A stretch of 64,000 nucleotides of DNA from UBA3210 sp048359995 (GTDB lineage Bacteria > Bacillota_I > Bacilli_A > RFN20 > CAG-449). The notes beneath the pieces are model-generated. The model was given only the letters and a program-made list of their open reading frames with translations, was not told where the DNA came from and made no database searches. Both the position numbers and the translations under genes were made by a program. Location of the stretch: NCBI GenBank assembly GCA_048359995.1, contig DBGCPK010000017.1:171062-235061 (forward strand), given 5' to 3'. Shown one piece after another: positions 25,020 to 34,334 of the stretch. Within the stretch, counting starts at the first letter, position 1, and every line of letters starts with the position of its first letter.

Positions 25020-25877
25020 TTGAAAATAAGAAATGCGATAAAGGAAGTATCGAATATCTATCCGAATGGATCATTTGATATGGGCGAGTGGAAAAAATAT
25101 ATCCGCCGAGTCAATCCCGAACTCGAAGAATTGTGCTTAAAAGATATGCATGAAACAACCGATTCGGGTTTGTATATTTTTGAAAAAGATTTTTTGCCGG
25201 TACTGAATTCAATTCCTCGCGAACCAACCAAGGTAAATGAATTGATAGAGAATTTTAATTCCGTTACGGCGAATTTGGAAGAAAAGACGATCCGCGCGTT
25301 CGGAAAATCCGTTGAGGTGGAAATAATTCTTTATGTAGGATTGTGCAACGGTGCGGGATGGGTGATAAATATCGACGATAAAACATACTGTTTATTGGGA
25401 GTCGAAAAGATATTGGAACTTAACTGGTACGATAAAGATTCGCTGAATGGACTCATTTATCACGAAATCGGACATGTATATCAAAATCAATACGGCGTAT
25501 TGGAAAGAGAATTCGATAACGGCAGGCAACGATTTTTATGGCAATTATTCACTGAAGGGATAGCCATGTATTTTGAACAGACTTTGATCAACGACTTTAA
25601 TTATTATCATCAAAATAAAGGCGGTTGGTTGGATTGGTGCGATCATCATTTAAAACGAATAAAAAAGGATTTTTACGACGAATTAGGCAAGATGACATTC
25701 GATAATCAAAGATATTTCGGAGATTGGGTATCCTACGAAGGTCATAATGATGTGGGGTATTATTTAGGAACAAAATTTGTTCAATTCATATGCGGCATAT
25801 ACAGTTTTGACGACGCTTTATCTTTCGATATCGATCTCGTCGAAAGATTATATTTCGATTTTTTAAATTCAAACTAA
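25020..25877 (+). CDS. Putative zinc metalloprotease (HExxH, gluzincin-like)
   Basis: 285 aa, no signal peptide. YHEIGHVYQNQ near residue 156 is an HExxH zinc site, and TEGIAMYFEQ about 25 residues later supplies the third ligand, an arrangement seen in DUF2268-type and aminopeptidase-like families. The first codon would be TTG 25020 with ACGGGA about 9 bp upstream; ATG 25080 is the next candidate and would drop 20 residues. Codon use is more AT-rich than the neighbours. Substrate unknown; a chaperone-like or self-processing role is equally possible. Confidence 0.6.
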   Translation: MKIRNAIKEVSNIYPNGSFDMGEWKKYIRRVNPELEELCLKDMHETTDSGLYIFEKDFLPVLNSIPREPTKVNELIENFNSVTANLEEKTIRAFGKSVEVEIILYVGLCNGAGWVINIDDKTYCLLGVEKILELNWYDKDSLNGLIYHEIGHVYQNQYGVLEREFDNGRQRFLWQLFTEGIAMYFEQTLINDFNYYHQNKGGWLDWCDHHLKRIKKDFYDELGKMTFDNQRYFGDWVSYEGHNDVGYYLGTKFVQFICGIYSFDDALSFDIDLVERLYFDFLNSN

Positions 25878-25947
25878 TGACTTTATTTCGTTTTTGCTGG
25901 TATAATGAAAATAAAGATAGAAGAATACTATCGGATAGGAGGTAAAA

Positions 25948-26430
25948 ATGCTATTGGCGTCCGTATTAAACGAATCTTGGTTTTTCATCGCTGTCTGGAT
26001 TGCCGTATTCGTGATCGCGCTGATCATCGAACTGGCAACCGAACAATTGATCAGCATTTGGTTCGCGGGCTCTTCCTTGATCGCCTTGCTTTTGGCTGTC
26101 CTTGATGTTCACTGGGCAATTCAGTTGATCGTCTTCGCCGTTGTCGCGGCAATAGCCGTAGGCGTCACACAATATTTAATGGTAAAAAAGAAGAGCAATG
26201 TCGAATTGAGAACCAATGCCGATGCGATGATCGGAGAAAAGTTAATTGTCCTCGAAAAAGTGGATTCCGATCATTTGGGCGAAGGAAAATTCCGCGGTTT
26301 GTTTTGGAGTTTGAAAAGCGATCAGGTCATCGAAAAGGGCGAATACGCGAGAATCGTCCGCATCGATGGAAACAAACTGATCGTGGAGAAAGTTTGCGAA
26401 GAATCGCAAGAAAGCGAAAGAAAGGAATAA
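25948..26430 (+). CDS. NfeD family membrane protein
   Basis: 160 aa: two to three N-terminal membrane helices (to about residue 75) followed by a soluble OB-fold domain (about 85-150; IGEKLIVLEKV, GEYARIVRIDGNKLIVEKV). Perfect AGGAGG site. It sits 4 bp before a stomatin gene, the standard NfeD-SPFH pair, which forms membrane microdomain scaffolds. The short NfeD lacks the ClpP-like protease domain. Confidence 0.88.
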   Translation: MLLASVLNESWFFIAVWIAVFVIALIIELATEQLISIWFAGSSLIALLLAVLDVHWAIQLIVFAVVAAIAVGVTQYLMVKKKSNVELRTNADAMIGEKLIVLEKVDSDHLGEGKFRGLFWSLKSDQVIEKGEYARIVRIDGNKLIVEKVCEESQESERKE

Positions 26431-26434
26431 TTTT

Positions 26435-27382
26435 ATGAAAAATCTACTTTTAATGGATACCGGCGCGATCGTCGGCATCGTCGTTCTATCCTTCGTGCTT
26501 CTGATGTTAATTGTCGTGATCATCCGTTGCTTTACAATTGTACCTCAGGCGCATACGATCATCGTAGAACGATTGGGAAAATACAATCGCACGTTGGAGG
26601 CGGGATTCCACGCGACGATTCCGTTTATCGAAAAGCGGGTTTCCAGAGTCTCTTTGAAAGAAAAAGTGGCCGATTTCCCTCCTCAGCCGGTGATTACGAA
26701 AGATAACGTTACGATGCAAATCGACACGGTTGTCTACTATCAGATCACCGATCCGCGACTCTATACCTACGGCGTCGAACGGCCGATGTCGGCGATCGAA
26801 AATTTGACGGCGACTACCTTGCGGAATCTGATCGGCGATTTGGAACTCGACCAGACGTTGACTTCGCGCGATACGATCAACCATCAGATGCGCTCGATTC
26901 TCGACGAAGCGACCGATCCTTGGGGAATTAAAGTAAACCGAGTCGAGTTGAAAAACATTCTCCCTCCGAGAGATATTCAGGAAGCGATGGAGAAACAGAT
27001 GCGAGCCGAACGTCAGAAACGTGAAGCGATTTTGCGGGCCGACGGCGAAAAACAAGCGGCGATTCTCTCCGCTCAGGGCGAAAAAGAGGCGGCAATTCTC
27101 CGCGCCGACGCGAAGAAAACCGCGATGATTAAAGAGGCGGAAGGACACGCGGAAGCGCTGCTGAAAGTTTACGAGGCTCAGGCCAAAGGTATCGAATTGA
27201 TCAATAATAGCAATCCGAATACGGCTTACGTTACGTTGAAAGGATTCGAAGCTCTGGAAAAAGTGGCGAACGGCAACGCCACGAAACTGATCATTCCGAG
27301 CGAAATTCAGAATGTTACGGGTTTATTGGCGAGTTTAAAGGAAGTCGTCGCCGATTCTCCGAAAGAAAAAAAGAGCAAATAA
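26435..27382 (+). CDS. SPFH/Band 7 stomatin-like protein (QmcA type)
   Basis: 315 aa. N-terminal membrane helix (about 9-30), Band 7 domain (VPQAHTIIVERLGKYNRTLEAGFH ... VKNILPPRDIQEAM region), then an Ala/Glu-rich helix with repeating AILRADGEKQAAILSAQGEK units that drives oligomer assembly. Coupled to the NfeD partner. Likely a membrane microdomain organiser; no specific client is suggested by the context. Confidence 0.92.
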   Translation: MKNLLLMDTGAIVGIVVLSFVLLMLIVVIIRCFTIVPQAHTIIVERLGKYNRTLEAGFHATIPFIEKRVSRVSLKEKVADFPPQPVITKDNVTMQIDTVVYYQITDPRLYTYGVERPMSAIENLTATTLRNLIGDLELDQTLTSRDTINHQMRSILDEATDPWGIKVNRVELKNILPPRDIQEAMEKQMRAERQKREAILRADGEKQAAILSAQGEKEAAILRADAKKTAMIKEAEGHAEALLKVYEAQAKGIELINNSNPNTAYVTLKGFEALEKVANGNATKLIIPSEIQNVTGLLASLKEVVADSPKEKKSK

Positions 27383-27385
27383 ACG

Positions 27386-27415
27386 AAGGGTCCGTTTCTC
27401 AAAAGCGGACTCTTT
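27386..27415 (+). terminator. Terminator after the NfeD-stomatin pair
   Basis: Stem AGGGTCCG / CGGACTCT with an 11-nt loop, then TTCTT. Confidence 0.7.
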
Positions 27416-27448
27416 CTTCATCGTTAGGATGAAAGGAGAGAGATCTTG

Positions 27449-28981
27449 ATGAAAAAAAGAATACTGAAAAGCGCGATCGTGCTTCCTTTGGTTTTTTTCT
27501 TGTCCGGCTGCCGGTTGATCGGTTTTGACGGCGATTCAAAGGCACCTTCTTTGGATTTAGGTGAATACGCGGGAAATCGGATTACGCTGGAAATGATCAA
27601 CCGTTCACAAGGCGTCGTCGGTTTTCCGTCGACCGGAGAGCAGAAGATACTGGTACTTCCGGTCTGTTTTGAAGATTACACTTTGGAGAAACTGGCGCTC
27701 GATGAAACCGAAGTCGTCGCGAACATCGAAAAGGCGATGTTCGCTCAAAGCGAGGAAACGGGTTGGGAATCGGTCTCTTCATACTACTCGAAAAGCAGCT
27801 ATGGCAAACTGAATATCACCGGAGTAGTCGGAGATGTTTTCGTCTTGGATAAAACGTTAAAAGAAGTGGCCTATCTTACTTCGACGAAAATAGATTCTTA
27901 CGATCCGACCTATTACGTCGTGGAAAGTGCGCTGGAACATTTCAAATCGACTTATACGGGCGATATCAAAAGTTTCGACAACGACAAAGACGGTTACATC
28001 GATGCCGTATGGCTCATATATCTGAACCCGTACTATTCCGATTCTTTTTCTTCCTATTATCTGAAAACGGATTCTTCCTTTGCTTCGGCTACTTATCAAG
28101 ACAAAGCGTCCTCGCTTCTTTGGGCGTATACCTATTGGAATTACCAGTCGAAAGCCGATCTTTCATCCCCGACTTCTTTTTCTTACAGTTGGGCTTCCTA
28201 CCAGTTTCTCTTTGACGGAGGTTACGAAAAAGAGGGCGTCGATTTGGTTGACGCGCATACGTTTATCCATGAAACGGGGCATCTTTTCGGGCTGGACGAT
28301 TATTACAATTACGATTACGGGGTAGAAGATCGAACATCTCCGACCGGCGCGATCGATATGATGGATAACAACGTCGGCGATCACAACGCGTACAGCAAAT
28401 ATCTCTTAAACTGGATATCTCCGAAACTGATCAAGGAAAGCGGCACTTTTCATTTGGATTCCTTTACCGAAACCGGCGATTCGCTTCTTTTGCCTTTGAA
28501 TATCGGCACTTACAACGATAGCCCTTTCGATCGATATCTGCTCTTCGAATACTATACGCCAACCGGTCTCAATGCGTTGGACAGCCGAAACGCCTACGAT
28601 AACGGTATCTTAATGCCGAATGAATCGGGAATGCGGATATACTATGTCGACGCGCGGCTGATTCTTTTGAGTTACTCGCCGCTTTACGGTTGGATCAACA
28701 AAGGATATAGTTCGGAGTATTGCAATACCGACGAGCGGTATACCTTGATTGGGGCGAACAATACGCCGAGTTATTCCTATACCGGCGAGAGGCTGATCAC
28801 GCTTCTTTCCAGTCAGCACCCTCAGAAGAACTATTTCTATCAGGATCGCTTCGACGGTTCGGCGAACGTTTCCGATTTGTTCACGGAAAAGGACACTTTT
28901 TCACTTTATCTCGAAAAGGGAAGTTCGATCTCTTTTGTCTCCGCGGGCGAAGGAATGGACGTCGTCTATTCGGAAAACTGA
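27449..28981 (+). CDS. Secreted M6-type metalloprotease lipoprotein
   Basis: 510 aa from ATG 27449 (AAGGAGAG 9 bp upstream). Signal peptide with lipobox LSGC (Cys about 21), so a lipid-anchored extracellular enzyme. HETGHLFGLDDYY near residue 275 is the zinc motif of M6/immune-inhibitor-A-like proteases, with DMMDNNVGDHNAYSKYLLNW supplying the Met-turn region. Typical for proteases that digest host or dietary protein; the substrate cannot be told. Stands alone between two terminators. Confidence 0.85.
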   Translation: MKKRILKSAIVLPLVFFLSGCRLIGFDGDSKAPSLDLGEYAGNRITLEMINRSQGVVGFPSTGEQKILVLPVCFEDYTLEKLALDETEVVANIEKAMFAQSEETGWESVSSYYSKSSYGKLNITGVVGDVFVLDKTLKEVAYLTSTKIDSYDPTYYVVESALEHFKSTYTGDIKSFDNDKDGYIDAVWLIYLNPYYSDSFSSYYLKTDSSFASATYQDKASSLLWAYTYWNYQSKADLSSPTSFSYSWASYQFLFDGGYEKEGVDLVDAHTFIHETGHLFGLDDYYNYDYGVEDRTSPTGAIDMMDNNVGDHNAYSKYLLNWISPKLIKESGTFHLDSFTETGDSLLLPLNIGTYNDSPFDRYLLFEYYTPTGLNALDSRNAYDNGILMPNESGMRIYYVDARLILLSYSPLYGWINKGYSSEYCNTDERYTLIGANNTPSYSYTGERLITLLSSQHPQKNYFYQDRFDGSANVSDLFTEKDTFSLYLEKGSSISFVSAGEGMDVVYSEN

Positions 28982-29012
28982 AAACAAAGGCTTTTCTTGT
29001 CTTTGGTTTTTT
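28982..29012 (+). terminator. Weak terminator after the M6 protease
   Basis: AACAAAG / CTTTGGTT stem followed by six T's; only about seven pairs. Confidence 0.45.
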
Positions 29013-29035
29013 GTTAAAATTAACAATGTGATAAA

Positions 29036-29662
29036 ATGAACTTCGATTATATTTTTTTTGATTTCAACGGAACGATTCTCGACGACGTCGATCTTTGCCT
29101 GAATCTCTTGAACGAGATGCTGGAAGAAAAGCGATTGAAAAAAATCGACAAAGAAAGATATCGGGAGATTTTTACTTTTCCGATCGTCGATTATTACCGC
29201 GCGGCAGGATTCGACTTTACAAAATACTCTTTCGACGAACTGGCTCTTCGATTCATCGAAGAATATCAACCTGCCAGTTTGAAATGTCCTATGTATCCCC
29301 ATTTAATCGCGCTTTTGAAACGGTGGAGGAGCGAAGGAAAACATCTTTTCGTCCTCAGCGCCAGCGAAATTCACAACTTGAAAGAGCAATTGGATCATTT
29401 CGGCATTGCCGGTTACTTCGATGAGATTTTGGCTACATCGGACATTTACGCGTCGGGAAAGAAGCAAATCGCCGCGGACTTTCTCTTTAAAGAAAGGATA
29501 CCTCCGGAACGATGTCTGTTCATCGGCGATACCTTGCACGATTTTCAGATCGCCGATTCGCTGCATTGCGCTTCGGTTCTGGTCGACTTCGGTCATCAAA
29601 GCCGCGAAAGGCTTCTTTCCACGGGTAGCAGGGTCATCGCTTCTTACGAGGAATTGCTGTGA
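29036..29662 (+). CDS. HAD family phosphatase (phosphoglycolate phosphatase-like)
   Basis: 208 aa. Motif I FFDFNGTILDD (the second Asp of DxD is Asn, giving DFN), motif II LSASE, motif III Lys in SGKKQIAAD, motif IV IGDTLHDFQIA. The Asn in place of the acid/base Asp may slow or alter chemistry. No ribosome site is obvious before the ATG. It is the first of a tightly packed run through 34272. Confidence 0.82.
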   Translation: MNFDYIFFDFNGTILDDVDLCLNLLNEMLEEKRLKKIDKERYREIFTFPIVDYYRAAGFDFTKYSFDELALRFIEEYQPASLKCPMYPHLIALLKRWRSEGKHLFVLSASEIHNLKEQLDHFGIAGYFDEILATSDIYASGKKQIAADFLFKERIPPERCLFIGDTLHDFQIADSLHCASVLVDFGHQSRERLLSTGSRVIASYEELL

Positions 29663-30330
29663 TCAAGGCAGTTCTTTTCGATTTGGACGGTACGTTGATC
29701 GACGACGAAAGGTTTACCATCACTTCCAAAATCATCGAGGGAAAGAAGATCGGTTACGATATCGACGAAGCGACGGCGAAGAGAAGTCTGGGAATGTCTT
29801 ACGATAATTCGAAGAGGTATTTCCGCGATCTTTACGGCGCGGATTTTCCTTTTGATTTCTTTCGACGGAAGCGTTTCGAATACATCGTGGACGATATGCG
29901 GAAAAACGGTATCCGATGGAAAGAGGGCGCGGAAGAAATCGTCGCGTTCTGCCGTAAAAACGGGATCAAGACCGCGATCTGCACGTCGAGCAGCCGAAAG
30001 TATCTGAATGCTTATGCGTCTTTTACAAACCTCTTTTCCGAAATCGACCGGATAGTTTCCGGAGAAGATGTGAAAAAAGGGAAACCGGATCCGGAAATCT
30101 TTCGGATTCCCATCGAAGAATTCGGAATCCGCAGCGAGGAAGCGCTGGTGGTCGAAGATTCGCACAACGGCGTTCGGGCAGGTCTTCTTTCCGGCGCGGA
30201 CGTGATCATGATACCGGATCTTCTCGAACCGCTTCCGGAATTCGCTTTGCAAGGCGTAAAAATATGCAAATCGCTCTGCGATGTGATAAAATATATAAAG
30301 AAAAATAATGGGGTGAATGAAAATGATTGA
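29659..30330 (+). CDS. HAD family hydrolase, beta-phosphoglucomutase/phosphatase type
   Basis: 223 aa starting at GTG 29659, which overlaps the previous stop. Motif I LFDLDGTLIDDE, motif II CTSSSRKY, motif III KKGKPDPEIF, motif IV VVEDSHNGVRAG, all complete. The cap resembles sugar-phosphate phosphatases and beta-phosphoglucomutases. Substrate unknown. Confidence 0.85.
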   Translation: MIKAVLFDLDGTLIDDERFTITSKIIEGKKIGYDIDEATAKRSLGMSYDNSKRYFRDLYGADFPFDFFRRKRFEYIVDDMRKNGIRWKEGAEEIVAFCRKNGIKTAICTSSSRKYLNAYASFTNLFSEIDRIVSGEDVKKGKPDPEIFRIPIEEFGIRSEEALVVEDSHNGVRAGLLSGADVIMIPDLLEPLPEFALQGVKICKSLCDVIKYIKKNNGVNEND

Positions 30331-30838
30331 GATTCTTGTGCGAGATTACGGAACGATTCGGATCGAATTGGATCGCGCTTCCGCGCCGAATACCTGCGCG
30401 AACTTCGTCTCTTTGGCGCGAAAGGGATTTTACGACGGATTGATTTTTCATCGTGTCATCAAGAATTTTATGATTCAGGGCGGCGATCCTCTCGGAAAAG
30501 GAATCGGCGGACCGGGTTACACGATTCGTGGGGAATTCAAAGCGAACGGTGTCGACAATCCGATCAAGCATTTGCGCGGAACGATTTCGATGGCGCGTTC
30601 GAGCGATTTCGATTCGGCGGGAAGTCAGTTTTTCGTGATGCACCGCGACGGCACCTATCTCGACGGGCAATACGCTGCGTTTGGAAGAGTCGTCTCCGGT
30701 ATGGACGTCGTCGATCGGATCGCTTGCACGGCCACTTCTTCAAACGATCGTCCGTTGGAAAAAGTGGTTATCGAGACTGTCCGCGCGATCGACGAACCAT
30801 TGGAAAAAGTGGAGATCATCACGGAGGAACAAAGATGA
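30323..30838 (+). CDS. Peptidyl-prolyl cis-trans isomerase, cyclophilin type
   Basis: 171 aa from ATG 30323, with GGGGTG 7 bp upstream; an ATG at 30317 also fits but abuts that site. Cyclophilin core: FYDGLIFHRVIKNFMIQGGDP with the catalytic Arg, GSQFFVMHRDG and YAAFGRVVSGMDVVDRI. No signal peptide, so cytoplasmic. Overlaps the HAD gene end by 8 bp and the next start by 4 bp. Confidence 0.93.
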   Translation: MIEILVRDYGTIRIELDRASAPNTCANFVSLARKGFYDGLIFHRVIKNFMIQGGDPLGKGIGGPGYTIRGEFKANGVDNPIKHLRGTISMARSSDFDSAGSQFFVMHRDGTYLDGQYAAFGRVVSGMDVVDRIACTATSSNDRPLEKVVIETVRAIDEPLEKVEIITEEQR

Positions 30839-31917
30839 ACGCCGACCGTTTGAAGAGTTGCCTGGGCGAAAGCGTCCAAACTATCAGCATCGCGCAATCC
30901 TACACTTCGCGAAGAGATGTGATCGAAAGCATCGTGTCGTATATTTCCGATCAAGGGCTCGATGTCGACGACGAATATCTGAATTTCGTGAAAGAAGTCG
31001 ATCGGACGAAGGTAGAAGTCGACGTGCGTTACGTCCCTGTTTACCGCGCGACGGCTTTGGCGCGCCTTTTCTGGCGCGAAAAGAAGGAGAATCAGGAAGC
31101 GAGCGAACATCAGGAATTCGTCCGCTTTTCGAAAGTGTTTTACGCCGACGATCTCAATAAGGGAAATCGGATCAATAATTTGGACATTCTGAAAATCATC
31201 GATAAAAAAGCGGGAAAGATCAACGAGGCCCGCCTCGACAGCGCGGAAGATTATCGCTACGAAAATGTGCCCTTGTTGAAGTCCGGAGAAGCAAATCTGC
31301 CCGACATCGTTCTCGACGTTCCTTTGCAGGAGAATGAACTCTATCCTTTGGAAACTTCGTATATTCTTGACGGGAACGAGATCGCGGCGCGCGTCGGCGA
31401 TACCCTCCGAAACACTAAATCCTATCGGCGCCTCGCCAAGCAAAGCGAAAAATGGTCTTCGATCGAGCAGACGGACGTCGAGGCGGTATTGGTTCCCATT
31501 GCGCGAATCCGGATCGGAAAATGCGATCAATACGTCAACTGCGCGAACGGAAAAATCGACGTGCGTTATGAGAAAAACAGGCAGATTACCGTGAATCTGA
31601 AAAGAGCGCAGAAAATCGCGTATCCGTGCATCGCCGCGTTTGTTTTTCTCGCCGTCGGCGCTTTTATCGCCAAGTGGAATTTCCCGGTCCGTTTCGGAAA
31701 TATGCCGAAACATCTTTTCGCCAATCTCGCCGACATCTTATGGTCTGTTCTTCTCATCGCCGGAATCGCCTTTTCCTTGATTGCCGCGCCGACGAGAAAA
31801 AACATCGTTCAAAGGGCGAGCAAAAACAAGGACAGATTGAAAATATGCCGGATCTTTTCGCACCTTCTACTCGATATCTGCGTTGCTTTGCTGACAATGA
31901 TATTGCTCTGCGTGTAG
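30835..31917 (+). CDS. Membrane protein of unknown function
   Basis: 360 aa from ATG 30835 (GGAGG 8 bp upstream, overlapping the cyclophilin stop). A soluble N-terminal part of about 260 residues, with alternating beta-rich and charged stretches, precedes about three hydrophobic helices near residues 263-280, 301-318 and 341-358. No motif that I recognise. It is wedged between cyclophilin and a DinG-like helicase in one overlapping run, which may only reflect compact packing. Confidence 0.7.
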   Translation: MNADRLKSCLGESVQTISIAQSYTSRRDVIESIVSYISDQGLDVDDEYLNFVKEVDRTKVEVDVRYVPVYRATALARLFWREKKENQEASEHQEFVRFSKVFYADDLNKGNRINNLDILKIIDKKAGKINEARLDSAEDYRYENVPLLKSGEANLPDIVLDVPLQENELYPLETSYILDGNEIAARVGDTLRNTKSYRRLAKQSEKWSSIEQTDVEAVLVPIARIRIGKCDQYVNCANGKIDVRYEKNRQITVNLKRAQKIAYPCIAAFVFLAVGAFIAKWNFPVRFGNMPKHLFANLADILWSVLLIAGIAFSLIAAPTRKNIVQRASKNKDRLKICRIFSHLLLDICVALLTMILLCV

Positions 31918-31920
31918 TAT

Positions 31921-34272
31921 ATGAATCCTAAAATTGTCTTATCGGTTCACGGATTGGTCGATTTTCTCCTCAGAAAAGGGGATATCGACAATCGCGTTTA
32001 CAATTCCTCATCGATGTTGGAGGGCACGCGGATTCATCTTCGTTACCAGCAGATACAAAAGGGGAATTACCTTTCGGAACAGTATTTGTCCGCGTCTTTG
32101 GAAATCGAAGGGTACACTTTCGAACTCTCCGGTCGCGCCGACGGAATCATCGTCGGAGGCGCGCAGCCGATCATCGATGAAATCAAATCGACGGTCAGCG
32201 AACTGGAAACCTTTTACGAGAGTCAGAAAGAATGGCATTTGGGACAGGCGCAGGTTTATGCGTATATGTACTGCAAAGAAAACGGTCTCGATGCCTGCGG
32301 TATCCGCCTCACGTACATTTCCCAACAGGACAACAAGGACAAACTGATTCTGAATTTTTCGTTTACTTTCGACCAACTGGAAGAAAGGGTTCGTCGACTT
32401 TGCGAAGAATATTTGCATTTTTATCGGAAAATCGATGCGCACAACGAAGCGCGCACGCTTTCCAGCCGGAATCTCGAATTTCCTTTCGAACAATATCGTC
32501 CCGGTCAAAGGGATATGGCCCGTTACGTTTACGGCTCGATTCTCAATCGGAAACCGACCTTCATCGAGGCGCCGACAGGAATCGGGAAGACGATATCTAC
32601 GCTTTTTCCCGCGGTAAAGTCCTTTTCGACCTTGGGCGTGGAGAAAATTTTCTATCTTTCGTCGAAGAACGTCATCAAGGAAGTCGCCTATTCAACCTGT
32701 CGGATATTAAGCGAAAACGGTCTTATCGCGCGCGTCATCAAACTGACGGCGAAAGAAAAGATGTGTCGCGTCGATTCGAGAAAGTGCAATCCGGACGAAT
32801 GCCCGTTTACCAAAGGATATTACGATAAACTCAAAGCCGTGATCGACGAAACGATTTCGTCGCATCTTCTTCTCGACGAAGATAAAATCAACCTTCTGGC
32901 CGATGAACACGAGATGTGTCCTTTCGAACTGCAACTCGATTTAAGCCTTTTTTGCGATATTATCATCTGCGACTACAATTATCTGTTCGACCCGATTGCA
33001 TATCTTCGCCGCTTTTTCGATCAGGAAAAAGTACCCTACGTCGCCTTGATCGACGAAGCGCACAATTTGGTGGATCGTTCCAAAGAGATGTACTCGGCGA
33101 TATTGGATTCCAAGAGTTTCAAAGAACTTCGCTTTCATCTCAAAAAGGCGAAACTTCCGAAGATGAAGAAACTTCTCCGAAAGATCGTCGGTTATTTGGA
33201 CGAACGCTTGGAAGCGCACGCCGACTTTGTACCGACAGAAAAGGACTTTTCCGCGGAATTCTACTCTATGCTCGACAATCTGTACACGCAGTGTCAGGAT
33301 ATTCTGAAAAATCACCCCGAATCGGTCGACGACGTTTTTCTGGACGTTCATCGGAAAGTATTCCGTTTCGCGAAGATCGGCGAATTCGTCTCCGCAGGCT
33401 TTCATACTTATTTCGATTGTCAGGGGGGTGAAGTCAAGGCGTTCATCCGTTGTCTCGATTCTTCGGATTTGATTCGGACGACATTGGATAAACTGACGAC
33501 GGGAATTTTCTTCTCCGCGACGCTGTCGCCTTTGGATTACTACGTTCATTGCTTAGGCGGCGATGATGAGACGCCGAAATTGATCCTGCCTTCTCCTTTT
33601 GACAAGACTCACCTTCTTTCCGTCGTTCGCGACGACGTTTCGACCCGTTATGTCGACCGGTCTTTTTCCTACGAAACCATCGCTCGCACGATCGAAAGCG
33701 TCGTCAAAGCGGAGAAAGGGAATTATCTGGTTTTTTTCCCTTCCTATCGGTACTTGGAAGACGTCTTCGCTTATCTCCCTTCGGACTCGGAAGCGCAATA
33801 CATCCGTCAAACGCGGGATATGGTCGAAAAGGAAAAGCAGAATTTTCTCAATCGATTTAAGATGAGTCCGGATAATTCTACGGTCGGGCTTGCCGTACTC
33901 GGCGGCGCGTTTTCGGAAGGGATCGATCTGGTTTCGACCCGACTTATCGGCGCGATCATCGTCGGCGTCGGACTTCCGACGGTCTCCTACGAACGGAATA
34001 TCATCAAAGATTATTTTTCCGGCATCGGCAAAAACGGTTTCGATTACGCCTATCTTTATCCGGGAATCAACAAGGTAATGCAGGCGGCGGGAAGAGTGAT
34101 CCGAAGCGAAAGCGATTACGGAATCGTCCTCTTCATCGACAGCAGATACGGAACTTACAAGTACCGCAGCCTCCTGAAAGAGCAGTATCGAAACGCCAGA
34201 TATGCGGAAGACGACGAAGAACTCATCGAACTGGTTCGCCGCTTCTGGGAACGGAAAAAATCGGAAAATTGA
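31921..34272 (+). CDS. RecB-like nuclease fused to XPD/DinG-type Fe-S helicase
   Basis: 783 aa. Residues about 30-125 hold a PD-(D/E)xK nuclease core (GRADG at 71-75, IDEIKS at 85-90). The helicase follows: Walker A EAPTGIGKT (216-224), four Fe-S cysteines of XPD type (C282, C289, C294, C333), DEAH (378-381), and motif VI AAGRVIRSESDYG. Such superfamily 2 helicases unwind 5' to 3' in repair; the nuclease domain resembles that of Cas4/AddB-like proteins. ATG 4 bp after the previous stop. Confidence 0.85.
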   Translation: MNPKIVLSVHGLVDFLLRKGDIDNRVYNSSSMLEGTRIHLRYQQIQKGNYLSEQYLSASLEIEGYTFELSGRADGIIVGGAQPIIDEIKSTVSELETFYESQKEWHLGQAQVYAYMYCKENGLDACGIRLTYISQQDNKDKLILNFSFTFDQLEERVRRLCEEYLHFYRKIDAHNEARTLSSRNLEFPFEQYRPGQRDMARYVYGSILNRKPTFIEAPTGIGKTISTLFPAVKSFSTLGVEKIFYLSSKNVIKEVAYSTCRILSENGLIARVIKLTAKEKMCRVDSRKCNPDECPFTKGYYDKLKAVIDETISSHLLLDEDKINLLADEHEMCPFELQLDLSLFCDIIICDYNYLFDPIAYLRRFFDQEKVPYVALIDEAHNLVDRSKEMYSAILDSKSFKELRFHLKKAKLPKMKKLLRKIVGYLDERLEAHADFVPTEKDFSAEFYSMLDNLYTQCQDILKNHPESVDDVFLDVHRKVFRFAKIGEFVSAGFHTYFDCQGGEVKAFIRCLDSSDLIRTTLDKLTTGIFFSATLSPLDYYVHCLGGDDETPKLILPSPFDKTHLLSVVRDDVSTRYVDRSFSYETIARTIESVVKAEKGNYLVFFPSYRYLEDVFAYLPSDSEAQYIRQTRDMVEKEKQNFLNRFKMSPDNSTVGLAVLGGAFSEGIDLVSTRLIGAIIVGVGLPTVSYERNIIKDYFSGIGKNGFDYAYLYPGINKVMQAAGRVIRSESDYGIVLFIDSRYGTYKYRSLLKEQYRNARYAEDDEELIELVRRFWERKKSEN

Positions 34273-34334
34273 GACATCTTCTTTTGTCGTGGGAGAATTT
34301 AGTCTAAAATAGAAAAGATTCAAGGGGTGAAGAG

